From Alphaproteobacteria bacterium (GTDB lineage Bacteria > Pseudomonadota > Alphaproteobacteria > Rhizobiales > Hyphomicrobiaceae), in the NCBI GenBank assembly GCA_022600335.1, contig JAHZKN010000048.1:1-8041 (forward strand): DNA of 8,041 nucleotides. The letters run 5' to 3'. Shown one piece after another: positions 1 through 5,870 of the stretch; position 1 is the first letter of the stretch; each line of letters starts with the position of its first letter. The position numbers were made by a program, and so were the translations under genes. The notes beneath the pieces are model-generated. The model ran no database searches. It was not told where the DNA came from and saw only the letters and a program-made list of their open reading frames with translations.

Positions 1-243
1 AACGATCTTGAAGTCAATGTGCTGAAAGGTAAGAAGCTAACCAATGTGCGCGCGTCGGGCAAAGATGATGCCATTCAACTGACACCACCAATCAAATTGT
101 CGCTTGAACAAGCAATGAGCTATATTGCTGACGATGAGCTCGTCGAGGTGACGCCGCAATCCATTCGATTGCGCAAACGGTGGCTTGACCCACATGAACG
201 CAAACGCCGTTCGCGGAGCCTGGATGCTGCTTCGGTTGCTTAA
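1..243 (+). CDS. typA: Translational GTPase TypA/BipA, C-terminal end (5' truncated by window edge)
   Basis: Frame 1 is open from the first base to the TAA at 241-243 and gives the last 80 residues. The pieces [36 protein letters not shown] and [20 protein letters not shown] match the C-terminal domain unique to TypA/BipA, a ribosome-binding GTPase related to EF-G and LepA that helps 50S assembly and growth under stress. The basic stretch near the end ([15 protein letters not shown]) fits the family's usual R/K-rich C-terminus. The GTPase domain lies outside the window. The GTG at 19 is internal, not a start, because the family sequence continues upstream of it. The gene runs towards the minus-strand RTX gene, with 43 bp between the two stop codons. 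Confidence 0.93.
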   Translation, partial: NDLEVNVLKGKKLTNVRASGKDDAIQLTPPIKLSLEQAMSYIADDELVEVTPQSIRLRKRWLDPHERKRRSRSLDAASVA

Positions 244-267
244 AAGACTGTATGCCACCGGATGAAT

Positions 268-283
268 CAGTTGAGATCAACTG
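268..283. terminator. Weak hairpin between convergent typA and RTX genes
   Basis: CAGTTGA (268-274) and TCAACTG (277-283) form a perfect dyad around a 2-nt centre, in practice a 6-bp stem with a 4-nt loop. It lies in the 43-bp gap between two convergent genes, where a shared bidirectional terminator would be expected. There is no T-run on either side and the stem is AT-rich, so it would be a poor intrinsic terminator. Confidence 0.25.
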
Positions 284-286
284 GCC

Positions 287-2137
287 TTAAACGATCAGCA
301 TCCCATCATCGAACAATTGACTGACCGTGAGACCCTGCACATCGTTGAGCTGCACGACGTCGACGAACGAACCGCCGCGGCCAATCTGCGCTTCAACCAT
401 CGTTCCCGAACCGTTTTCTGTGAGCTGCACAACCGCATTGACATCTACGCCAGCGGCAAAGAATGCAGAAAAGTCGAGACGATCTTCCGTTGTGAAATCG
501 GTGATTTCATCAAACCCATACTCTCGGCGGCCTCGGACAACATCTCGGGTCTCAAACGTAAACGTATCAGCGCCTATACCGCCGGTCAGGATGTCCGAAC
601 CTCTAAGGCTACGGATGACATCATCGCCAGCGCCACCGTTCAGCTGCTCGCCGCCGCTATCGCTTCCCAAAATTGTGTCATCAAAGCCGGAGCCAATGAC
701 CTCTTCGAATCCTCGGATCCGGTCATTGCCATCACCGGTAACGGTGCGTCCCCCGACATTGATGACCAGTGCCGTCGCAGCATTTGAATAGTCAATGGTG
801 TCGAAACCTCTGCCACCATTGAAATTATCGCGTCCTGCCCCTGCTATAACCACATCATTCCCGTTGCCACCGTTGACCCGATCATTACCGGCGCCATCAG
901 ACAGAACATCGTTGCCACTGCCACCGTTAAGACGATCGCGTCCATCTCCACCATCGAGATGATCATCACCGCCACGGCCATCGATGCGATCGTTGCCAAC
1001 ACCACCAACAACCGTATTGTCACCCGTACTGCCACGCAAAACATCATTGCCGGCAGAGCCAATCACAGCTTCAATGTTTGAAACAGTGTCTGTGCCAAGC
1101 CCGCTTGCGGTTCCCGCATTGAGATCAACCACAGCACGGCCGGCCTCGGACATATCCAGCGTGTCATAGCCCGCGCCGCCATCGTAGCTGTCATTTCCTC
1201 CACCAGCGACAATCGTGTCATCGGCGTCGCCGCCAACTAAATTGTGGTCGCCCGGCTCATCAACCAACACCATCGGTTGGGGGGCGAGTCCATCAATGAA
1301 TGCGGCAAGGTCCGTCTGCACACCATCGAATTCAACGGTCACATTCTCGATGGTTGAGATTGAAATGCCTAAATTCACAAATTCGGTTGTCTCACCCGCA
1401 GCAAGGACGGCGAGGGCAGCTGCGTCGCCTCCAACACCCGCCAACCGGCTTTCCAAATGTGCTTGCAGGCCACGCAAGTCATCTTCGATTGCTTGATTGA
1501 AGTTTGCTGACGTCAAAGAATAAACCAGCGTATCGTCCCCGACGTCTCCTGTCAGAACGTCTGCGCCATCACCAAAAGTGTAAATAATGACATCGTTGCC
1601 GGTTCCGCCATTGACGATGTCGACGCCCAGCCCACCAGCCAACACATCATCATCACTATCACCATAGAGACGATCATCACCGGCACCGCCGGTTAGCACA
1701 TCGTTGCCGCCGCCGCCGAACATGCCATCATTGCCGTCTTCGCCGAGCAAGGTGTCATCGCCGGAATGTCCGGTGAGTGTGTCGTTACCGTTGCCACCAG
1801 AAATCGTGTCGTTGCCGGTGCCACCGTTCACGGCATCGTTGCTATCTGATCCAAAGTAAAAATCGTCATGTGTGGACAGAAAAAAGCGTTCGATGGAGAC
1901 ATATGTGTCTCCAGCTGCATTGCCTGTGTTGTTTGCACCATTGACTTGATCAATGGTCACGCCTTCAGCTGCTGTTAGATAAGAAACGGTGTCGTATTCA
2001 TAGCCACCGTCGAACGCTTCCGCCTCCGCACCAGCGTCAAACAAGTCCTTACCGAGTGTTCCGTTTCGGGAAACCGCCATCTGAAAACCGTCTCTTGGTG
2101 CTGCATAAAATCTAGGATCAATGAATTTCAACTTCAT
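287..2137 (-). CDS. RTX (hemolysin-type Ca-binding repeat) protein, predicted type I secretion substrate
   Basis: The protein has 616 residues, is very rich in Asp and Gly, and has no N-terminal signal peptide. Order of parts: short N-terminus (1-47); spacer module 1 (~48-96); nine in-register GGxGxDxxx nonapeptides (104-184); a non-repeat region (~206-290) predicted partly helical (QAIEDDLRGLQAHLESRLAG); three nonapeptides (301-327); spacer module 2 (~324-369); ten nonapeptides (359-448); spacer module 3 (~445-491); a last repeat block (~481-525); then a serralysin-like C-terminal domain (TGGIGADTFTF, then FDEITDFTTEDRLDF). The tail ends DGMLIV, an acidic residue followed by hydrophobics as in many uncleaved type I secretion signals. 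In this family the repeats bind Ca2+ outside the cell and drive folding after export. I see no protease HExxH, lipase or other catalytic motif, so a surface or matrix role is inference. No ABC transporter or membrane-fusion genes are nearby. The start is uncertain: AGG abuts the ATG directly. Met20 (ATG at 2080) has GAGA-like bases upstream and is an alternative. Confidence 0.85.
   Translation of the reverse strand: MKLKFIDPRFYAAPRDGFQMAVSRNGTLGKDLFDAGAEAEAFDGGYEYDTVSYLTAAEGVTIDQVNGANNTGNAAGDTYVSIERFFLSTHDDFYFGSDSNDAVNGGTGNDTISGGNGNDTLTGHSGDDTLLGEDGNDGMFGGGGNDVLTGGAGDDRLYGDSDDDVLAGGLGVDIVNGGTGNDVIIYTFGDGADVLTGDVGDDTLVYSLTSANFNQAIEDDLRGLQAHLESRLAGVGGDAAALAVLAAGETTEFVNLGISISTIENVTVEFDGVQTDLAAFIDGLAPQPMVLVDEPGDHNLVGGDADDTIVAGGGNDSYDGGAGYDTLDMSEAGRAVVDLNAGTASGLGTDTVSNIEAVIGSAGNDVLRGSTGDNTVVGGVGNDRIDGRGGDDHLDGGDGRDRLNGGSGNDVLSDGAGNDRVNGGNGNDVVIAGAGRDNFNGGRGFDTIDYSNAATALVINVGGRTVTGDGNDRIRGFEEVIGSGFDDTILGSDSGGEQLNGGAGDDVIRSLRGSDILTGGIGADTFTFETRDVVRGRREYGFDEITDFTTEDRLDFSAFFAAGVDVNAVVQLTENGSGTMVEAQIGRGGSFVDVVQLNDVQGLTVSQLFDDGMLIV
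563..697 (-). repeat. RTX repeat block C leading into secretion domain
   Basis: Residues ~481-525 continue the repeat pattern less regularly: IGSGFDDTI, a degenerate LGSDSGGEQ, GGAGDDVIR, RGSDIL, then TGGIGADTF. The last unit is the usual entry to the serralysin-type C-terminal domain, which carries the type I export signal. Confidence 0.7.
794..1063 (-). repeat. RTX repeat block B: ten tandem 27-bp units
   Basis: This codes for residues 359-448 as ten consecutive nonapeptides, from IGSAGNDVL to NGGRGFDTI, all in register. Several units carry extra Arg or His (DGRGGDDHL, DGGDGRDRL, IAGAGRDNF), unlike block A. The last unit runs into spacer module 3 and the first emerges from module 2, so spacer modules alternate with beta-roll blocks. 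Confidence 0.82.
1586..1828 (-). repeat. RTX repeat block A: nine tandem 27-bp units
   Basis: This codes for residues 104-184 of the RTX protein as nine consecutive nonapeptides with no insertion or deletion, from NGGTGNDTI to NGGTGNDVI. Units 4, 7 and 8 deviate from GGxGxD (LGEDGNDGM, YGDSDDDVL, AGGLGVDIV). Such arrays fold as a parallel beta-roll with Ca2+ between turns. The DNA copies have diverged, so this is a protein-level repeat and not a fresh tandem duplication. Confidence 0.85.
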
Positions 2138-2173
2138 CCTAGCCGACAGACATGAAGACCCGATTTGGGGAAT

Positions 2174-2202
2174 AGATAAAAGTTGAGCGGTTCAGGACAC
2201 AA
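2174..2202 (-). promoter_or_regulatory. Candidate promoter for the RTX gene
   Basis: Read on the minus strand, TTGTGT (2202-2197) is followed after 17 bp by TTATCT (2179-2174), a plausible -35/-10 pair about 36 bp before the RTX start codon. The -10 match is modest. It is the best pair I found in the divergent region. The rest of the 246-bp RTX-helicase gap (2138-2383) shows only a short ATGC-AA-GCAT dyad (2255-2264) and no convincing promoter for the helicase. Confidence 0.3.
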
Positions 2203-2371
2203 GATCGGCCGAGACGCGGTGGCTGATACACCACAACGGTTAGAGGCCGCTTTTATGCAAGCATTCGGTCAGTCCTCAATCCCACCATCCCGTGCAAATC
2301 CACCTGTTCACAACATGGCGGTAGACTTCCCCGCGCATTGAACCAGCTGCTATGCACTGGGTTTCGCGGGT

Positions 2372-2376
2372 GAGGA
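2372..2376 (+). promoter_or_regulatory. Ribosome binding site deciding the helicase GTG start
   Basis: GAGGA lies 7 nt upstream of GTG at 2384. This is a strong Shine-Dalgarno at ideal spacing, and it supports GTG initiation; the N-terminus shows no upstream ATG with comparable support. Confidence 0.7.
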
Positions 2377-2383
2377 ACACGAC

Positions 2384-3742
2384 GTGACACCACCGACAGA
2401 TAGGGCTGAGGCAGCAGCGCCGGACACAGGCGACCTGCTGCCTGCGTGGCCATCACACATTACGTCGACGCCCGAATACGACGCGGCCTTACAATTCTTA
2501 AGCGCTGATGACGGCCATCTGTTTGTCACCGGCCGTGCCGGCACCGGTAAATCCACATTGCTGCGAGCGCTGTGCGAAATGTTGCCGGACGAGAAAGTGA
2601 TTGTCGCGCCGACGGGTTTGGCAGCCGTGCACGTCGGTGGGCAAACCATTCATTCGTTTTTTTCCTTACCGCCGCGGCTCATTCACGAACAGGACATTCG
2701 CCGCTCGCGCAATGGACGCGTGATGCGCAAGATCAAACTGCTGGTGATAGACGAAGTGTCGATGGTGCGCTCTGATCTTATGGCTGGGATAGACCGCTCA
2801 CTCAGAATCAATCGCGGTCGGCCTCACGAACCGTTTGGCGGCGTGCGGCTTGCTATGTTTGGCGATCTGCATCAATTGCCACCTGTGATCCAGGAAGCCG
2901 AGGTCGCTGCGCATCTGGAAAACACGCACGGCGGGCCGTTCTTTTTCTCGCATAGTGCACTTGGTGATGGCGTTGGCACCCAGCGCTTGGAACTCAGTCA
3001 TATTTTCCGCCAAAGCGACGAAACCCTGATTGCGATCCTCAATCGCCTGCGCGATGGCGATATCTCTGGTGACGAACTGGACACCCTCAACCAATGCGTT
3101 TCACCAATCCGCACATTGAGCGAAGGCGAAGCCTACGTCATTTTGACGCCAACCAATGCCGCAGCAAAGCGTATCAATCTGGCCTATCTCGAAGCCTTGC
3201 CTGGCAAAGCACAGGCCTTCGAAGCCGGCATCAGCGGTGACTATGCCACCTCCGCACAACCAACCGATGCAACGCTGGTGCTCAAACCCGGCGCAAAGGT
3301 GATTCTGCTGCGCAATGACCCCGACAAACGTTGGGTCAATGGCACCATCGCGCGCGTATCGCGCATCGAAGACACACGGGTGTTCGTGGAAATCGGCGGC
3401 AGGGAGCACGAAGTCGAACCCGTTGATTGGGAACAGCGCCGCTATGCTTATGATCAAAGTAAAGAAAAGGTCGTCGAGACCGTCGCTGGCACCTTTCGCC
3501 AGCTGCCGCTGCGATTAGCTTGGGCGCTGACCATTCATAAGGCCCAGGGCTTGACCCTCGATAAAGTCTACATTGACCTCGGCCGCGGTACTTTTGCTCA
3601 CGGTCAGGCTTATGTCGCCTTGTCGCGCTGTCGCTCTTTGGAGGGTTTGGCGCTGGCGAGGCCATTGCGACCCAGTGATGTGTTGTTTGACCCGAGTGCG
3701 CTTGGCTATCGCGCCGCTTTTGATGATCTGCTCGGCGTCTAA
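2384..3742 (+). CDS. PIF1/RecD-like superfamily 1B DNA helicase (AAA family ATPase)
   Basis: A 452-residue protein with the full SF1B motif set in order: Walker A GRAGTGKST (50-58), motif Ia APTGLAA (75-81), Walker B LLVIDEVSMV (119-128), motif III GDLHQLPPV (160-168), motif IV HIFRQSD (206-212), motif V ALTIHKAQGLT (381-391) and motif VI AYVALSRCRSLEGL (409-422). TIHKAQGLT and the VALSRC arginine-finger region are hallmarks of the PIF1/RecD/TraI branch, which moves 5'-to-3' on ssDNA with ATP. Residues 1-25 are Pro/Ala-rich and probably disordered. It lacks the N-terminal extension of RecD2 and has no adjacent recB or recC, so it is a stand-alone bacterial PIF1-like enzyme. A role in clearing structured DNA, R-loops or stalled forks is inference from eukaryotic Pif1. 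It is divergent from the RTX gene, with no link to it apparent. Confidence 0.9.
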   Translation: MTPPTDRAEAAAPDTGDLLPAWPSHITSTPEYDAALQFLSADDGHLFVTGRAGTGKSTLLRALCEMLPDEKVIVAPTGLAAVHVGGQTIHSFFSLPPRLIHEQDIRRSRNGRVMRKIKLLVIDEVSMVRSDLMAGIDRSLRINRGRPHEPFGGVRLAMFGDLHQLPPVIQEAEVAAHLENTHGGPFFFSHSALGDGVGTQRLELSHIFRQSDETLIAILNRLRDGDISGDELDTLNQCVSPIRTLSEGEAYVILTPTNAAAKRINLAYLEALPGKAQAFEAGISGDYATSAQPTDATLVLKPGAKVILLRNDPDKRWVNGTIARVSRIEDTRVFVEIGGREHEVEPVDWEQRRYAYDQSKEKVVETVAGTFRQLPLRLAWALTIHKAQGLTLDKVYIDLGRGTFAHGQAYVALSRCRSLEGLALARPLRPSDVLFDPSALGYRAAFDDLLGV

Positions 3743-3756
3743 CCGCAGTGCCGCAA

Positions 3757-3785
3757 TTCGACTCTTTGCTCCCTGGCGGTATAAT
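3757..3785 (+). promoter_or_regulatory. Candidate phasin promoter
   Basis: TATAAT (3780-3785) is a perfect -10 hexamer. TTCGAC (3757-3762) lies 17 bp upstream as a weak -35. Transcription would start near 3792, leaving a leader of about 165 nt that contains the TGC-N3-GCA dyads. An alternative start closer to the gene, around the TATGTT at 3862-3867, cannot be excluded. Confidence 0.35.
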
Positions 3786-3824
3786 GAAAAAACTGGCCTA
3801 ACTCATTGTTTTCATAGCAATATA

Positions 3825-3855
3825 GTGCATCGCAAAAATAATTGTTGCAATGCAC
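3825..3855. promoter_or_regulatory. 31-bp inverted repeat, probable PhaR-type operator pair upstream of phasin
   Basis: GTGCATCGCAAAAA (3825-3838) and TTGTTGCAATGCAC (3842-3855) are inverted copies matching at 12 of 14 positions around a 3-bp centre. Each half is itself a TGC-N3-GCA dyad (TGCATCGCA at 3826-3834, TGCAATGCA at 3846-3854), with centres 20 bp apart, about two helical turns. PhaR of Paracoccus and relatives binds TGC-rich dyads of the CTGC-N3-GCAG type before phasin genes and is released by PHA. Assignment to PhaR is inference from this motif and from the downstream phasin. No phaR gene is in the window. Confidence 0.6.
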
Positions 3856-3896
3856 AAAAAATATGTTACATTCCTGTCATTCGCAATCACTTGCGG

Positions 3897-3907
3897 TTGC
3901 GACGCAA
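3897..3907. promoter_or_regulatory. Third TGC-N3-GCA dyad before phasin
   Basis: TTGCGACGCAA is a perfect 11-bp inverted repeat (TTGC-GAC-GCAA) whose centre lies 52 bp from the centre of the second dyad, close to five helical turns. It sits 52 bp before the phasin ATG. Just upstream, CGCAA-TCAC-TTGCG (3882-3895) forms a further dyad of opposite arrangement. It may be another contact for the same regulator. Confidence 0.45.
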
Positions 3908-3958
3908 ATTTTAGCCCGACTCCTGGTTAACCAGTCCAGTCAAAAAGGAAATGCTGTC

Positions 3959-4414
3959 ATGACCGATCAATTCACCCGCCAGACCCAAGAATTCTTCGAA
4001 GCCACCAAAGATGCCCGTATTCCTGAAAATGTACAGGCAATGGCAGAAGACGCCGTTGAAAAATCTCGCGACGCTTTTGACAAAGTTTCAAACGCCACGA
4101 AAGACAACGCCAAAGCTTTTGAGCAGCTGGTAAATGTTGCTGCTGATGGTGCTAAGACAATTGGCGAAAAAGTTCTTCGCAACACAGAGCTGAATGCCGA
4201 AGCTGCTTTCGATGCCGCCCAGGCTGTTGCACGTGCGAAAACACTGCCAGAAGTTGCCCGCCTTCAGTCGAGCTTCCTGCAGCAGCAGATGGCCGTTGCT
4301 GGTGCACAGACCAAAGAACTCTTTGAGCTGTCAACAAAGGTTGCTCAGCAGACCTTTGAAACCGTCAATGCGGTGACCACAAAGACGTTTGAGCAGGTCA
4401 AAAACGCCAACTAA
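3959..4414 (+). CDS. Phasin (PHA granule-associated protein, phasin_2 family)
   Basis: The protein has 151 residues, small and helical as phasins are. The stretch AEAAFDAAQAVARAKTLPEV (80-99), then ARLQSSFLQQQM and QTKELFELSTKV, is characteristic of the phasin_2 family. Heptad-like spacing and many Ala, Gln and Lys residues fit an amphipathic coiled-coil that coats polyhydroxyalkanoate granules in the cytoplasm, controlling their size and number and sometimes activating synthase. There is no signal peptide. The ATG at 3959 is chosen because AAGGAA (3945-3950) sits 8 nt before it and the family similarity begins there. The frame stays open upstream to 3842, but those residues look untranslated. 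The gene appears monocistronic, with its own operator region upstream and a strong terminator 57 bp downstream. The symbol phaP would be reasonable but the exact paralogue is not decidable. Confidence 0.9.
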   Translation: MTDQFTRQTQEFFEATKDARIPENVQAMAEDAVEKSRDAFDKVSNATKDNAKAFEQLVNVAADGAKTIGEKVLRNTELNAEAAFDAAQAVARAKTLPEVARLQSSFLQQQMAVAGAQTKELFELSTKVAQQTFETVNAVTTKTFEQVKNAN

Positions 4415-4417
4415 TTC

Positions 4418-4458
4418 AAAGCTGAAACGCACCAATTTAAGGTGCAGCAAGCTTTCAG
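4418..4458 (+). other. 3' UTR stem-loop with two competing outer stems, after phasin
   Basis: GCACC (4429-4433) pairs with GGTGC (4441-4445) around a 7-nt loop. Outside it, either CTGAAA (4422-4427) with TTTCAG (4453-4458) or AAAGCT (4418-4423) with AGCTTT (4450-4455) can close the structure, but not both at once. It begins 4 nt after the stop codon and precedes the intrinsic terminator. It may stabilise the abundant phasin mRNA against 3' exonucleases (inference). Confidence 0.4.
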
Positions 4459-4470
4459 ACAGAATACAAA

Positions 4471-4505
4471 ACACCGGGGGTCGTCACGATCCCGGGTGTT
4501 TTTTT
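4471..4505 (+). terminator. Rho-independent terminator of the phasin gene
   Basis: ACACC (4471-4475) pairs with GGTGT (4495-4499). After a single G-G mismatch, GGG pairs with CCC, then a G-U wobble, then TCG with CGA around a 3-nt TCA loop. Seven T residues (4499-4505) follow directly. The GC-rich stem with an immediate T-run is a textbook intrinsic terminator, and it isolates the phasin from the acetyltransferase gene. Confidence 0.88.
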
Positions 4506-4618
4506 GTGCAATTTCAAGAGTGCTAAGAGCGTGGCCATGGCTTGGTCACACCCTTTGATACGACGTCAGCCATCCATTAGCTAAAACTCAGCACTATCAA
4601 GGCCACTCATTTCGCGCT

Positions 4619-4624
4619 TATAAT
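4619..4624 (+). promoter_or_regulatory. Perfect -10 box abutting the GNAT start (possible leaderless mRNA)
   Basis: TATAAT ends 10 nt before the ATG at 4634, so initiation at the usual 7-10 nt distance would fall on or within 3 nt of the start codon. No Shine-Dalgarno-like purine run lies between. The -35 region (TATCAA around 4595-4600) is poor. An alternative pair, TTGATA (4555-4560) and TAGCTA (4578-4583), would give a leader of roughly 45 nt. Confidence 0.4.
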
Positions 4625-4633
4625 GACTTTGCG

Positions 4634-5143
4634 ATGTTGAGTTCAACGGTCAATGCCCGCGTTCGAAAGGGGCGGATCTCAGATGCTGAGGTTCTCGCCC
4701 AGGTGTTCTCTGATGCATGGCGGCAAACCTATCGCGGAATTATCCCAGGAACACATCTCGAATTGATGATTGATCATCGCGACACAGCGTGGTGGCGACG
4801 TGCCGTACATGCGCGCCATGGGCTTGCCACGCTCGAAGTCAATGATACGGTCGTCGGCTACGCAACATTTGGTGCTTCACGGATGCGCGGTTGCAAGCGC
4901 GGCGAGTTGTTCGAACTTTATATTCTGCCGTCGCATCAAGGCCTTGGTTTTGGAGAGTATCTGTTCGAATCTTGCAGGCACCGCTTGGACAAACGCAACT
5001 ATCGCGGACTGGTGACATGGGCGCTGACAGCCAACCAACGTGCAACAGATTTTTATTGGCGTCGTGGCGGTCGGCCCTTTGCTGAAGTACGCGATTCTGT
5101 TGGTGGGCAGCGGTTACAAAAAATCGGCTTTTCATGGACCTAG
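4634..5143 (+). CDS. GNAT-family N-acetyltransferase
   Basis: The protein has 169 residues, the usual size of a single GNAT domain. Motif A is clear: ELFELYILPSHQGLGFGEYL (91-110), with the Q-x-x-G-x-G acetyl-CoA pyrophosphate loop (102-107). It is followed by the motif B region WALTANQRATDFYWRRGGR (129-147), with the usual Asn and the beta-strand to helix turn before the aromatic YW. The N-terminal AWRQTYRGIIPG (29-39) and VVGYATFG (73-80) fit the substrate-side helices and the central sheet of the RimI-like/PF00583 type. It would transfer acetyl from acetyl-CoA to an amine, but the substrate cannot be told from sequence. It stands alone, downstream of a strong terminator, with no Shine-Dalgarno before the ATG. 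The next gene on the strand starts 167 bp later. Confidence 0.85.
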   Translation: MLSSTVNARVRKGRISDAEVLAQVFSDAWRQTYRGIIPGTHLELMIDHRDTAWWRRAVHARHGLATLEVNDTVVGYATFGASRMRGCKRGELFELYILPSHQGLGFGEYLFESCRHRLDKRNYRGLVTWALTANQRATDFYWRRGGRPFAEVRDSVGGQRLQKIGFSWT

Positions 5144-5257
5144 CGCAAGATACTGCCAACTTGCCACTTCCAGACCTCTATCCTTAAGCATGGCTTGCAT
5201 TTTGCCGCCCATTGCGTCACCACCAAAGTCTGACAATCCCGCGACTAAGATGCGCAT
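5132..5257 (-). CDS. Putative 41-residue small ORF in the GNAT-ppa gap (doubtful)
   Basis: On the minus strand, an ATG at 5257 opens a 41-residue frame starting MRILVAGLSDFGG and ending QYLALGP, stop at 5132-5134. It fills most of the otherwise empty 167-bp gap between the acetyltransferase and ppa, and overlaps the last 12 bp of the acetyltransferase. The beginning resembles a Rossmann-type first strand and loop, so it could be a small protein or the remnant of a longer gene. There is no good Shine-Dalgarno, and an ORF of this length can arise by chance. I do not recognise a family. Confidence 0.2.
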   Translation of the reverse strand: MRILVAGLSDFGGDAMGGKMQAMLKDRGLEVASWQYLALGP

Positions 5258-5310
5258 CTGATGCCCAGCAAGACACTGTCGCAATCCCAGAACTAAACTA
5301 GGAACCCACT

Positions 5311-5844
5311 ATGCGGATCGAAGCAATTTCTCCGGGTAACAATCCACCAGACGATATCAACGTCATCATTGAAGTGCCGGTTGGCGGCGAACCGATCAAA
5401 TATGAGCTTGATAAAGCCTCAGGAACGTTAGTCGTAGACCGCTTTCTCTACACGCCCATGCGATACCCCGGCAATTATGGTTTTGTACCCCACACCCTGT
5501 CTGCTGATGGCGACCCCATTGATGTGCTTGTTTCCAACACGCGGGCGCTAATTCCAGGTGCTGTGATCAGCTGCCGGCCGGTTGGTGTTTTGATTATGGA
5601 AGATGATGGCGGCGGCGACGAAAAAATTGTCGCTGTGCCGACCAGCAAACTAACCCAGCGCTATGATCACATCACCACCGTTGCGGATCTTCCTGACATC
5701 ACATCATCTCAGATTAAGCACTTTTTTGCGCACTACAAAGACCTGGAGCCCAACAAGTGGGCCAAGATCGATCGCTGGGGTGATGTCGACGAAGCAAAAC
5801 AAATGATCGTGCAAGCCCTGGATCGAGCCAAAACCAGCGCCTGA
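5311..5844 (+). CDS. ppa: Inorganic pyrophosphatase, soluble family I
   Basis: The 177-residue protein matches the bacterial family I enzyme, a cytoplasmic Mg2+-dependent hydrolase that splits PPi to two phosphates and so pulls biosynthetic reactions forward. Active-site residues known from the E. coli enzyme are all present, shifted by one: E21, K30, E32, R44, Y56, the signature D66-G-D68-P-I-D71, D98, D103, K105, Y142 and K143. No insertion or deletion disturbs this register up to K143. The start is supported by AGGA (5300-5303), 7 nt before the ATG. It is transcribed in the same direction as dapB but 182 bp before it, with a large hairpin between, so coupling is uncertain. Confidence 0.97.
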   Translation: MRIEAISPGNNPPDDINVIIEVPVGGEPIKYELDKASGTLVVDRFLYTPMRYPGNYGFVPHTLSADGDPIDVLVSNTRALIPGAVISCRPVGVLIMEDDGGGDEKIVAVPTSKLTQRYDHITTVADLPDITSSQIKHFFAHYKDLEPNKWAKIDRWGDVDEAKQMIVQALDRAKTSA

Positions 5845-5870
5845 CACCCGACGGACCGTTGGTCGCAAAC

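Noticed and set aside
317..791. Two overlapping plus-strand frames of about 155 residues
   Set aside because: They lie wholly antisense to the RTX gene, whose biased Gly/Asp codons keep other frames open; they resemble no family and lack ribosome sites.
563..1828. Regularly spaced DNA repeats that might suggest a CRISPR array or fresh tandem repeat
   Set aside because: The 27-bp period is the codon footprint of RTX nonapeptides; copies differ at DNA level and there are no unique spacers.
2253..2649. Minus-strand frames across the helicase 5' end
   Set aside because: They overlap the well-supported helicase coding region and its ribosome site and show no domain.
3784..3815. ATGAAAA / TTTTCAT 7-bp inverted repeat after the helicase
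   Set aside because: The stem is AT-only apart from one pair and the loop is 18 nt, so it is unlikely to act as a terminator; it also overlaps the TATAAT box.
4531..4549. GTGGCCA / TGGTCAC dyad between the phasin terminator and the GNAT gene
   Set aside because: A 7-bp stem with one wobble and no T-run; no adjacent feature gives it a role, so it may be chance.
4839..5159. Minus-strand frame of 106 residues
   Set aside because: It is antisense to the acetyltransferase, Cys/Arg-rich and without family resemblance.
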